This document shows positions 22,921 to 33,245 of a stretch of DNA of 64,000 nt, in pieces. Positions within the stretch are counted from its first letter, which is position 1. Each line of letters begins with the position of its first letter. The notes beneath the pieces were generated by a model that saw only the letters and a list, made by a program, of their open reading frames with translations, made no database searches and was not told where the DNA came from. Source of the stretch: Nissolia schottii (lineage: Eukaryota > Streptophyta > Magnoliopsida > Fabales > Fabaceae). The stretch is from contig QANU01099484.1 of assembly GCA_003254905.1 (NCBI GenBank), forward strand, positions 47,517 to 111,516, read 5' to 3'. The position numbers were made by a program, and so were the translations under genes.

Positions 22921-23424
22921 ATGGAGAATGTGCCGGGGAACAGCAGGGTTCGGACCCTGCACTCGGACACCAAGGTTGACCCCACCACGGGGGTTGTCAC
23001 TATTCCTATTTTCGTGGAGTTTACTGACACATAGGTCACCCCACCACCAGCGGATCTCGTACTCGTACCAGATGCTTCCTACCATTTGGCACCATCTATA
23101 GTTGCTGCATCTCTAGGATCTCAAGAGCTAGTGGCTCCAAACCCCTCTCTAACCCCCGGATCGCATTATAATTCTCTCATTATCGTGGAGGATGCCGAGT
23201 CAGGCCAGTACGAGAAGATCATCAAGAAGGATCCAGGCCCTATACCTGACAGGGATCAACTCGTGGAGCATCAGGGTCCTCGTCTTCGTAGGACAACGAG
23301 GAAGAGGGTTACACTGATCGCCATACTAGAGCCGACTCCTAGAGCACACAACGCGGAGGCAAGACCTTCAGGCTTTGCTCACTGGTATCCAGATTCACAT
23401 AGGGTCGCTTGGATGGAACACTAG
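22921..23424 (+). pseudogene. LTR-borne ORF, 167 codons with one in-frame TAG
   Basis: The frame opens at ATG 22921, 6 nt behind the conserved block, and is open to 23424 except for a single TAG at 23032-23034. P2 has an uninterrupted 154-codon ORF in the same place. Shared features are RTxxxxxxKxD near the start, a Pro-rich middle, and a basic RxRxTxxxKRVT stretch in the second half. No known domain is recognised. LTR-encoded proteins are unusual in plants. It could also be chance. Confidence 0.4.
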
Positions 23425-24099
23425 GATGGATATCATGGATATCCAAGGAGGAGGACTCTGAGGAAGAGGATCCCCAGGAGGACTCGGAGAAAGGAGCATC
23501 ACAGGAGGATGCCAAGGACAGCAGCCTCAGAGGCCACTGGGCTGGTGGACTTTCTGATTGCTAATCAAAATGTCAGAGATCCTCAACAAATTGACTGGGC
23601 CAGGGGTAGTAGACTTTTTGGCTGCATGGGACCCTAGTGAGGCAGTGATCTGACTTCTACATGCACAATGAAATCTTGACTTTTGGCTAGTATTTTGGAT
23701 ATTATGTATATGCATTTTGTATATGCCAATGGAGCTAGCTATGCCATTAGCCTCATGACAATATTTGTGTAGTAACTGTATATGTATGTATATAATGTAG
23801 CTAATTGTGAAACTGTTTTTGGACCAAATATGAATGAATGTATATTATGATTTCCATGATTTATCTTATTTAATTATGTGTTGCATTGTCAGAAGCCCTA
23901 ATTCGGTTATAATCTATTGCTNATTCGTGGCTTATATTTTCTTCTTCACTGAATAAGGAAAAAGTTTTAAATTGGTTCATATTTTCAGTTAATGAATATT
24001 TTGAAAGTAAAATAGGACTAAAAGTAATCCAGCCGAGGAGTAACAAACTAGTAAGTATTACTTAGGACTTAAGCGTAAGCAGCTAGCTAGGGTGTTACA

Positions 24100-25289
24100 A
24101 TTTTAATTTAGGAAACTCCTAGCATTCCCTTTGTGTAAGACATGTAATTCTCTTAATTTTTTATTTTGGTTTATTTCATTACTATTTTAATGGGAAAAAA
24201 ATCTTTACTACTTAAGAAGCAAGAAATATCAAGATAAATAATATGAAAAAAGGAAAAGGACAATTTCAGTTTTACTTTCAGTAATTTTTACCATAACCAA
24301 ATCATTTGTTCATATAATTTTGCTAAAACGATATGAAACATATTAAATAATTTCAAAATTTTATTTTAAAAAATTAATTACACATAATGATAATTATGCT
24401 TGAGTGATTGCCAAGTCATTCTTGTAATTTTAATTTTGGCAATTTTTCTTACTAAATAGCAAAACTCTTTTTTTTATTATTATTTTTATAAAGTGGGGAT
24501 CTACTTATTTCTCGGATATGTCAAGGAAATAAACATAATAATAATCAATTTTTTTAATGGCACACAACATTTGAATTTTTGGCGCTAGTATTAGGATTTG
24601 GACTTTCAATTTTTAGAATTATATTTGGCACCTCATGAATTACCTCTTTTACGACTCCTACTGACAACAACCACCACACCCATGTTGAGAATTTTTGTTT
24701 TCTCTTCTTTCATTTTTTTCTCTTTTTTGCTGGTGAATTTTTTTTTTCTCCTTTATTGTGAAGGCAAAATTTGATGGATGCTCGTTTAATGCTTTTGTGA
24801 TGTGTGATATATAACTAATCTATGTTTATTTCTCTGTCTTTCCTCTAGTCACCACTTTCGTTTGGTGATTGGCCAAGTTAGCGGGTTTTCTTAACTTTCT
24901 ATCTTACTTGTTAGAAGCATGTATATGTATGGATGCTCTACTCCACTGAGTGAGTGAACCCCTTTTTATTGTATATTAGTAGACTTTTTCCAAATCAATC
25001 AAGATTGGGTGGGGTCCATTTTTCATGAATCCCACCTTACATGAGGCAAGATGAGCAAGAGCTTTTCTTGCCTAGACACGTGCTTAAGTCCAAGTGTTAG
25101 GCACATCCAATAAAAAGAGAACAACACATAAAAAACTGACATTTTTTTTATAGTTAATACTTGCTCTTCAAAAGCTCAGCTCCTTCATTGGCTTGAAAAG
25201 CTGACAGTGAATTAACTAATACAAGTCTCTATAACTTATTTATTTTTTTCTTTTTAAGAGTATTTTTTTTCCTTATTTTAGGCTTCAAG
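24100..25289. other. intergenic, no gene seen
   Basis: AT-rich sequence with no repeat or coding signal recognised. Confidence 0.5.
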
Positions 25290-26887
25290 TCCTAAGGGCC
25301 GACCTACGTGTCCACACCTAATCGAGTCCAAGGTCCGATCCCTCGTCATTCCTGTTAGGGGAGTGGTTGTACCTATTGTGTTCGATGTCTTCCTCCCATG
25401 AGCTTTATGTGGCTAGCTACCACGCTGGACAAGAACGCTGCCGGGTCGACACGATAGGGAAAACAAAGAGGTTGTAGCTGAGGCCACGGTTACAAAGGTG
25501 AAATGACTAAGAAGGATGCAGCCATAGGGCGCGTAAGAGAACCCCAGACTCCCTCATGCACTATATATCCACATGTATGAATGAACGAATGAATGTATGT
25601 ATACATGCCATTATGTATGTCGGTGTATATGTGATTATGCATTATGTATCGTCAAGGGAACACCCCGAGATGACTAGTAAGTCAGTTAGCAGTAACATGA
25701 GCAGGCGATCTCGTATTGCCATACTCAGGCGTGATAAAGTATACAGCACGAAGCCTAGGTAATATCCAGATTAGATACCAAATCACCTAGTAAATTAGAT
25801 AAAGCTGCTCAGGATGTAGGCCAAAGATAATAAACAGTAGGGGGATAGTATGCATGACACTTAGAGGATTCCTGAGTGGCCTGGACTCTGCCCGAGAAAT
25901 GAACAATAGAGACCACGTAGAGTTTCCCCTAAGAACAAATCTGTTCTTACCCCCACTCGTGTATGACTCCAGATCAACTAGATGGCATCCCCGCCTGCAA
26001 AATACGTTTGGTTGTTCACCCGTACGCGACAACGTAACTTCAAGACGGATACCCTCATTGAGACCTGTACGTTTGCGCCTGCCAACTTGCCCACAGACCC
26101 CCAGCCACAGCCCGCACTACCTCGACGGATACCCCGAGGACCTGGATCTTCGCCGATGCATCCTATCTGGGTAGATGAGCGCCCAGGAGCCAGTAGCTAC
26201 GACCCGCATCACCTCAATGGCGAGGATGAGGCTCCTCCGTCAGAGCCAGAGCCACAGGCCGAGACCAATCCAGTGTCGTCTACTCCTCTGTCCCGTCCCC
26301 GAGGCCGATGTACCATAGAGAGAAAGAGAGTAACTCCAGCTGTGCCTCGCCGATACGCTCACCGCGACTTCACCGCGGTCACTGCTTTGTCCAGCGACGA
26401 CGCGCTAGAGGAGGAGGATCCTATAGAGGAGGACATAGATGAGTAGATGGAGAGCCGACGAGAGTAGGAGATAGGTGACCCCCATGTATGCAGTCGTAGT
26501 AGATGTTATACAGTACACGCAATGAGTAGTACTCATCCGTGTATTAGGAGTAGGTTTAGCTAAGCCGCGCATCAGGTAGTTCCTGTCCGCGGGACTGTAT
26601 GTATAGGTATGTACATTGATAACCTGTATCTATGTATTATTAGCTACTCTTGCATGTATAATTGTAAACATTTAACTATGACCTAATGATGTACGTTTTG
26701 AAGGTGTTCTTGTGTATGGGTATTATGTTTTGGGCCCTTTATGTGTGATGACTGAGAAGCATATTATTAGGTAGGTATGCACGTGACATTCCATTACCTA
26801 TTGCTAGACCGATTAAGCGACTAATTATCCGCACGGCTCTAAGTTTTGTAATGTTATTAGTTGTGAAAAGAATTTGAAAATGGCCCG
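25290..26887 (+). mobile_element. LTR P2, left portion (interrupted by the LARD)
   Basis: Homologous to P1: CACCTAGTAAATTAGATAAAGC (about 25788), CCTGAGTGGCC, and the CTGTTCTTACCCCCACTCGT block. It is cut at 26887 by the LARD; the GCCCG duplication and the remaining P2 terminus (ending TAGCTAGAGTGTTTCA) lie at 46494-46622. The left border is not defined and may be truncated. Confidence 0.6.
25982..26446 (+). CDS. LTR-borne ORF, 154 aa, function unknown
   Basis: It starts 9 nt after the conserved CCCCCACTCGTGTATGACTCCAG block and ends TAG-free at 26446. The protein is Pro-rich in the middle (PTDPQPQPALPRR), has a basic stretch RGRCTIERKRVTPAVPRRYAHR, and an acidic tail DDALEEEDPIEEDIDE. It matches the position of the P1 ORF and shares its order of Pro-rich and basic KRVT segments. 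No family is recognised, and no signal peptide or membrane segment is seen. It lies inside an LTR, not in an internal region. Confidence 0.4.
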   Translation: MASPPAKYVWLFTRTRQRNFKTDTLIETCTFAPANLPTDPQPQPALPRRIPRGPGSSPMHPIWVDERPGASSYDPHHLNGEDEAPPSEPEPQAETNPVSSTPLSRPRGRCTIERKRVTPAVPRRYAHRDFTAVTALSSDDALEEEDPIEEDIDE

Positions 26888-28326
26888 TGTAACACCCTAG
26901 CTAACTGCATACCCTCGAGTAGTACGCAATGCTCACTAGGTTGTTATTCACTTGGTGGGAATACTCATAGTCCCTCATTACTTTTCAAAAATACTAGATT
27001 AAGGAAAATATGGACCATTTTAAAACTTTTCTGCTGAGTGCTTATTCATGAAATATGAGCCATGTGTGAATCAAAGTATATATAAGACAAACGATAGAGC
27101 TTGAGGCTTACAACAAATAGTCATTCATAGCATAAATATTTACATAAGCAAGTACCTGGTCCTTCACAGATAAGTACAACCAATCATATAATATTATAAT
27201 AAAGTTACATACACATGTTATAATCATCCATATACATCACAAAAGTTCAGCTAGCGTATAGCTAGCCCAGCATGTCTTCGTAGCCTTGAAGATCTGTCTG
27301 TCAGCCTCGGGGACCTGTTCTTCGTTCTTTTCTACTCCTCTTGTTGCTTATCATAGTTCTCGTCTGTCCCTGGAAGCATAAGCGAGTGGGGGTGAGAACG
27401 TTTGTCCTCAGTGGTTTACCTTGGTGTCGAGGGATTCCTTTTTAACTCACTTATGAACCAGGCCGCTCAGGTGTTTCTAAGTGAACATGCATACTAATAT
27501 CCTACTGATTATTATCTGGCCTAAATTCCTGAACGGCTTTATCTACTTTACTAGGTAACTGGGGAACTAGTCTTTCTTATCTAAGTTTTTGTGCTCATTA
27601 TCTTTACTTCGCATACATACATAGGCCGTCTCGAGCGTTCTCTTGACGACTACATAGACATACATCCTCATATACTTATACATTACATACTCATACATCA
27701 TCATATACTCATGCATCATATACTCATACATCATATACTCATGTACTCATTCATCATCTGCTCATGCTTGGGGAACATTGGGATCTCTTACGCTTCCGGT
27801 TGGGCTAGTGAACCGGGGTAGCATTCTTCTTGTTACATCGGTCTCGCGCCCATGTAGCTGTGGCCTACAGCTACAACCACTTCTGTTCCCAACTTGACGA
27901 TGACCCAGTTGTGCTCACACCAGAGTGGTTGCTAACCACCGATGGGGTCTAGTGTCCATCGCCGCCAATCAAGTGGGCTACCCTTCCTACAAGTAGGGAG
28001 GTGGGGGTCCGTACCCTTTTGACGTGACTAAGCGGGGACTCATACCTCATCATCATACTCATAATTTAGGTGTGACGTCACCCTTTCTCATTCATCATAT
28101 CTCATCATATCTCATCATCATGCCATTAACTTCATTAACCGGTCCACCCTTTTGGGATTGGTGGGGTAGCATCATTGACCAATCCACCCTTTTGGGACTG
28201 GTGAGGGGCGTGTCCGTAGACGTGCCAAGAGAAAGGATTCCTATCGTATAACTACATACTTATTCCCTAGTGTTCAATTATAATATTTACATATTAGGTG
28301 ATTAACCTCTAGTTCTCTAAGGTCGT

Positions 28327-28975
28327 TGATAAGTGCCTAATTTACGCAATTTTGACCTAATGAAAAGGCGCTTATTTGCATGAGTTTTAAAGAATTATCT
28401 AATGAATTTTCCTCTTTTGTAGGTTTTTAAATATATTTTGAAAGATGGATGCAAGCATAAATAATGTAGAATAATCCCACAAAGAATGAAGCAAAGAGCG
28501 AAGGGATGACAAAGCAAGAAAAGTATGGAAGCCCGCTCCCCGCAACAGTTAGTAAAATCGCGATAATTTGAGCTATAGATATCGGATTGAGGTGGTTCAA
28601 ATTGCTACTTAAAGCTAAGAGATAGATATACAACTTTGTAGTTGCGTTCAATTTAAGATTAATGCCGCTGAGCGGTCCCACCAACCCGCTGAGCGGTCCC
28701 ACCAGAAACCGGCCGCCTTTGAAGACTTAGCCGCCAGCCGCCATCACCTACCACTGCTGAGCGACCCCACAAATCCGCTGAGCGAACCTGGACGATTTTG
28801 GCCTATAAATAGAGGTCGAGGCACTCTTCAAAGAGACATATTCTCCCACCAAGAATTCATTCTTTTACATTTTCTTTTGTACTTCAAAGCTTAGGTTAGT
28901 TTAGCAACAAAGAGGAGGCCAGTGAAGGAGCCGGGAGAATCGAGGAAGCTCGGCGAGTCGCTGTCATGATAGAAA
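28327..28975 (+). mobile_element. solo LTR C (3'-truncated member of family A/B)
   Basis: Absent from the matching site in the other LARD LTR (near 38346), where GGTCG joins CCCTAACACTT directly. It begins TGATAAGTGCCTAATTTACG and is flanked by GTCGT / TTCGT (one mismatch). It has TATAAATA (28804-28811) and three CGCTGAGCG palindromes upstream (28666, 28687, 28776). Compared with A and B it stops about 900 bp early, just after GAAGGAGCCGGGAGAATCGAGG. Confidence 0.85.
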
Positions 28976-29130
28976 TTCGTCCTAACACTTAAATGACAAC
29001 TCTGTCCTCATGATGCATGACATTACAATCATTCTACTCATAAACATACCTCATGAAATGATGTACATACATCCTCCTAAACATACCTCATGAAATGTTC
29101 ATCATACATCATCATAAACATACCTCATGC

Positions 29131-29285
29131 ACTCATCATAGACATACTTCATGAACTCATCATAAACCTACCTCATGCACTCATCATAGACATACTTCAT
29201 GCACTCATCATAAACATACTTCATGCATTCATCATAAACATACTTCATGCATTCATCATACATCATCATAAACATACCTCATGCA
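29131..29285. repeat. 24-bp minisatellite in the LARD LTR
   Basis: Five to six units of the pattern ACTCATCATAAACATACTTC plus ATGC. The matching array in the other LTR is at about 42703-42860 with the same number of full units. ORFs read through it are artefacts. Confidence 0.9.
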
Positions 29286-29372
29286 TCTCATTTAGCTTAA
29301 TAAGTGTTGGAAATGTGTGTCCAGGACAACTCTCATAAACCTTGTTTCGTAAAAATGGTTTAAGTTTCAGGC

Positions 29373-29565
29373 CGCTCAGCGCCCATGTGGTCCGCTCAGC
29401 GGTTCCTGAAAGTTTTCACAATTCAAAAATATTTTCCATCCTTATACTTAGGTTTCAGCCCTAGGCCGCTCAGCGCCCTACAGTCCACGTGTCAAAAATT
29501 TGTTTTCTGTCCCCTTCGCTCAGCGGAGTACATCCCCGCTCAGCGGTTCACGAGTCCGCTCAGCG
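29373..29565. repeat. CGCTCAGCG palindrome cluster in the LARD LTR
   Basis: Six exact copies of the 9-mer: 29373, 29393, 29467, 29517, 29537, 29557. The other LTR carries a partly mutated version at about 42950-43160. It lies about 2.2 kb downstream of the LARD TATA box on the element's strand, unlike the promoter-proximal clusters in solo LTRs A and B. Confidence 0.85.
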
Positions 29566-29808
29566 GTTCCTGGCGAGTCTGAAACCTACATCTTTGTTTT
29601 TCTTGCTTTCTTTCCCCCTTTGTCCATGGATCCTTCTTGAGGTTTTCACACATATTCCAATCCTTAAAATCCTATCTAGTCCAGGTCACAAGACCCTTCA
29701 GAATCATCTCCTAAGTCCTAGCATAGCATTTCTAACATAATTTATCATGAGGCATACAAGCACATAAACACATACAAGCAAACATAAGCCACCATGGGGT
29801 GGGCAAGC

Positions 29809-31424
29809 TGATAAGTACCCAAAATACACAATTTTCATCATTCAAAATGGCACTTATTCTCACATATTTTAAAGAATTATCTAATTAAATCCCCATATTT
29901 TGTAGGATTTAAATATATTTTGAAGAATGGATGCAAGTAGATTAATTGAAGAATAATCCCATGAAGAAGGGAAGAAAAGGGCAGAATTGGGAAAGAGCTT
30001 AAAAAGAAGATTCTGGACGAAGGCATCGCTCAGCGAGGAACCTTAATCGCTCAGCGCCTAGAGACGAATCGCTCAGCGATCATACCTGTATCGCTCAGCG
30101 AACTTAAGTCGGCAAGCCACTTGCGCCGGCGCCATCATTAAGCCAGCTGGAGCCAACTGGAACCAGCCAATAGCTGCGTGCCACGTCAACACCGCCCTGC
30201 AAAAAGCTGCCAAGCATTTAATGAAGACGCGTATAAGTACGATCGCTCAGCGATAAAGCGTCGCCGCCCAGTGATTAAGTGTTTATCGCTCAGCGAAGGA
30301 ACCAAAATCGCTGAGCGACGGAGACCAATTTTTGCCTATAAATAGAGGAGGCTGAGACCACTCCGAGGCATCCATCCAACCCCCCTCCATTCTTCACTTC
30401 TTTCACATTTTCCTTGTATTATTAAGCTTAGTTTAGTTTAGGTTAGGTTAGGAACAAAGACAAGGCTTGTGAAGGAGCCGGAGATCGAGGAAGCTTGGCG
30501 AAGCCATGGCCATGATGGCGTGAGCACGTGTCATGGTAAGTGCCCAAACCTTGCCTCCGAGATTCTCTTGTAAGATGGGTTCCTAACCCTCTTTTTGTTG
30601 GGATTTTGATCATTATTGTAGCTTGCTTGTATCCATGTAACTATTACATATGAAGTTATCTTTTTCTTATGATTTGCTTGAATGATTCCATGCCTAATGC
30701 TAGTTTTGTTTAGTGTTTTGATTCTTGATTTGGGACTTGTTTACATGAATGAAAGTTATGCTAATTAGGTCATAACCAAATTAAAATCAATAATGCTATG
30801 CTTAACTAGAACCTAGACTTGAACATTGTGAACGAAAGTTACAATCATTAGAGTCTGACCTAAATCATTTCATCTAACCTTGTTGCCGTAACTGGAATAA
30901 AGGTTAGCCGTTTTAACATCTGGATTAATGCTGGCGTACCTTGTTAAGCTAGTGTGCGAAAGTGACAGTTTAACAAGGGAAACTTGTGATCTTCTCATGC
31001 GCGAAAGTGATGACAAGTTAAGAACTGATGGCGGGCAATCAAACGATAGTTCTATGTAATAAGTAACTGGATGCATGAAACTATAATGTGATTGAAATTC
31101 CCAACAAGCTTCGGAACTACCTCTGATTTGTTTCCTATTTACTTTTATGTCATTTATTTACTTATTTATTTAACTATCAAATCCTTCACCTCATTGTTTA
31201 ATTAAATGAACTCAAGAATGGTATTTTACAACTCCCTGTGGGATCGACCATACCCTATACTGCAATTGGATTCCTTTTGGAATCTAAAAGCCGTAAAGTA
31301 GGTATGTATATAAATTTAATTTGAATGACAAAAGCGCATAGAAGCTTTCAACGAGCTTGGCATGGTTGTGACAAACCCTAAGCCGTGTCAAGATCTGAGA
31401 AAGTGGTTAAAAAGGCTTTCATCA
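29809..31424 (+). mobile_element. solo LTR A, 1616 bp
   Basis: It runs from TGATAAGTACCC to GGCTTTCATCA with a perfect CAAGC TSD (29804-29808, 31425-31429). The empty site is preserved in the other LARD LTR near 44687 (GGGCAAGCCAAGTTT). Features: seven CGCTSAGCG palindromes (30027-30317), TATAAATA at 30337-30344, a donor-like ATGGTAAGTG near 30534, and CTCCCTGTGGGATCGACC near 31232, a phrase common in plant gypsy LTRs. No internal region, so a solo LTR left by LTR-LTR recombination. Confidence 0.95.
30027..30344 (+). promoter_or_regulatory. palindrome array plus TATA box of solo LTR A
   Basis: CGCTSAGCG occurs exactly at 30027, 30048, 30070, 30092, 30244, 30287 and 30309, all within 310 bp upstream of TATAAATA (30337-30344). 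The 9-mer is a palindrome around its central base. A role as dimeric transcription-factor sites is inferred. Confidence 0.6.
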
Positions 31425-31804
31425 CAAGCCAAGTTTACCTACCTTATTAGAGGCATCAAGAGGCTGGTTGGATGATGAGAGAGTTGGGGGAGGGTGGTCC
31501 TCTAAGTGCAGAGCTTCTGCCTGGCTTCTGTTCGGTTTTCCCTCGGTTCTGACGATTCTTGTTGGCTCCGAGCTTGCTCTGATGCCTCCGAGCTCCTCTT
31601 GGCTGAATTTCTTCAATATTTCCTTAGGGTTTTGAAGGTATTTTCGTGGGTTAAGGTCAGGGGATTCCTGGAGGAAGTGAATTGGGTTTAGGGCCGGTGG
31701 TGTCTGGGTCTCCGGTTTGATCGAACAACAGTCGATCGGGCAAACGAACAGAGTTCTGGCAAGTTTTCCATTTTTCTATGTCATTTTCGGTTTTGGGGAG
31801 GGGG

Positions 31805-31812
31805 TATTTATA
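31805..31812 (-). promoter_or_regulatory. LARD LTR TATA box
   Basis: TATAAATA on the minus strand within GGGTATTTATAGCCC. The same sequence occurs in the other LTR at about 45067-45074. It is the likely core promoter of the element. Confidence 0.6.
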
Positions 31813-33229
31813 GCCCAAGGCTGAATGCCCATTTTACCATTTTACCCTGGGCAAAAATTACCAAAATGCCATTATAATTTAATTTCTTAATTATTTAATT
31901 AGTTTGGATAATTATAAAGTCAAATCAAGTCACATCAATGAATAGTAACTCTTATTTTATTAGTTTTTCATAAAAAATCTGATTCATCACGTGGTCATCT
32001 CCCATGTGGGTCCCACGCAGTCCCGTTTCGCTCGTTTCCGGTCGTTCGCAGTGCCAGTGCGTCGCGCACGGTCGTTCGAAAAATATTCCGCTTGTACCGT
32101 CGCGATCCTCCAATTGTCCCCTACATGAAGGTGTGATTACTTCAAGGTATTGGTGAATTTTTCTCTGGAGCTATATTCTTCACAGCTACCTTTGGCACAC
32201 CGCTAAGCGTTGGTGGCGACAAACGCCAATTCTGCTTGCATTTCTGCGATCGCCTAGTCCTTCGAATGAGGTTGTGGGACTATTCTAAGGTATTTGAAAC
32301 TTTTTCCCGGTACCGGTTGGGTTTCCAGGGACTTGGGACTCTCTATTCAATTCTACAGGCTAAACGGAGCCGTTCTAGTGTGTGCAGAATGTCCGAAAGT
32401 GAACAGAATTCCGTCTGGCGGACGTTTTAGGTTTTCTACCCAATTCCAAAGGTCAAGGGGAATCATTTGAGTGTCAGCAGAATTTTGAGAAACTAAACAG
32501 AATAATTTCTACAGACACTCGTGTCCTAGGGCATCAGGCTTCCACTTTCCCGACGTCTCCGGCGTTGCTAGCGTTTTCGGACATCCTCCCTTATTCCTGA
32601 GCTCTCGGGTATTCCACACTCCTTATATTCCTTTTAAATTCTCCCCTTTCACCTTAATATCTTAAGGTTACCATTCCATCCTCGATTGCTCCTGATTCCA
32701 TCTTCTCTTCTCCTCCATCGTACACTTAACATCTCTTCTCTCTCAAGCTCAATACACTTTCCTTTGTCCTCCAGAGCCCAACCTTTCACACTTCCCTAGG
32801 TGAAACCTAAATCGGATTATACAGCTGCCCTCGAACTTGATCTTATCAAACTTGATTATTATTCCACCTTCTTAGATATATGTTTATACCTCCAACACTA
32901 GTTGTACTCTTACCTACGTCCTTAACCCCATTTATACGATGTATACGTCCTCTTTAAACTCAGTTATTCCACTGCCTTGCTCACTCGACCCTCATGTACT
33001 CATCTCTTTACTTTCTTGTATTTCTACATCTGCTCAATACGCCTTATTCTTCCCCTTCGACATTCCAAAGCCTAACCTTCCCAAATTTGGCACTTGTCCA
33101 CCCTCGCCACATAGTTACAGGTGTCCTGGTGCTTGACAGACACCTGTAGTTTACGCTTACAACCTTTAAAGGAGCTGCACACGAATTCACTAGGCGAAAC
33201 CTTTGCTAACGGAAAGCTGGGATGTTACA

Positions 33230-33245
33230 TTCCACCCCCCTTAGA
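33230..33245 (-). other. polypurine tract of the LARD
   Basis: On the minus strand CTAAGGGGGGTGGAA directly abuts the LTR start TGTAACATCCC. Next to it is a GAAATTTCGAGGGCG phrase, familiar from upstream of 3' LTRs in plant Del/Tekay-like elements. Confidence 0.85.

Larger units (their letters stand above)
20756..24099 (+). mobile_element. LTR P1 of the TGTAACA...TGTTACA family, right end complete
   Basis: The right end AGCTAGCTAGGGTGTTACA (24081-24099) mirrors the terminus of the LARD LTR. The 22720-22914 segment aligns with P2 (25770-25972) and with the complement of the LARD LTR (27370-27570): ACCTAGTAA, AGATAAAGC, CTGAGCGG, then the TTCTTACCCCCA block. No primer site follows 24099, so this is a solo or 3' LTR. 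The left border is approximate. It carries a GT-rich minisatellite and an ORF. Confidence 0.65.
26888..33229 (-). repeat. LARD 3' LTR, carrying solo LTRs C and A
   Basis: Pairs with 36921-46493. It holds insertions absent from the other LTR at 28327-28975 and 29809-31424. About 4.07 kb remain after removing them and their TSD copies. Only scattered differences from the other LTR are visible (for example CTGCATACC versus CTACATATC near the left end). Confidence 0.95.

Noticed and set aside
27591..27821. ORF with HILIHYILIHHHILM repeats, and its twin at 37624-37854
   Set aside because: Produced by a CATACTCAT minisatellite inside the LARD LTRs. Conservation reflects LTR identity, not coding.
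29090..29338. ORF with repeated IIDILHALIIN, and its twin at 42639-42923
   Set aside because: Translation of the 24-bp minisatellite.
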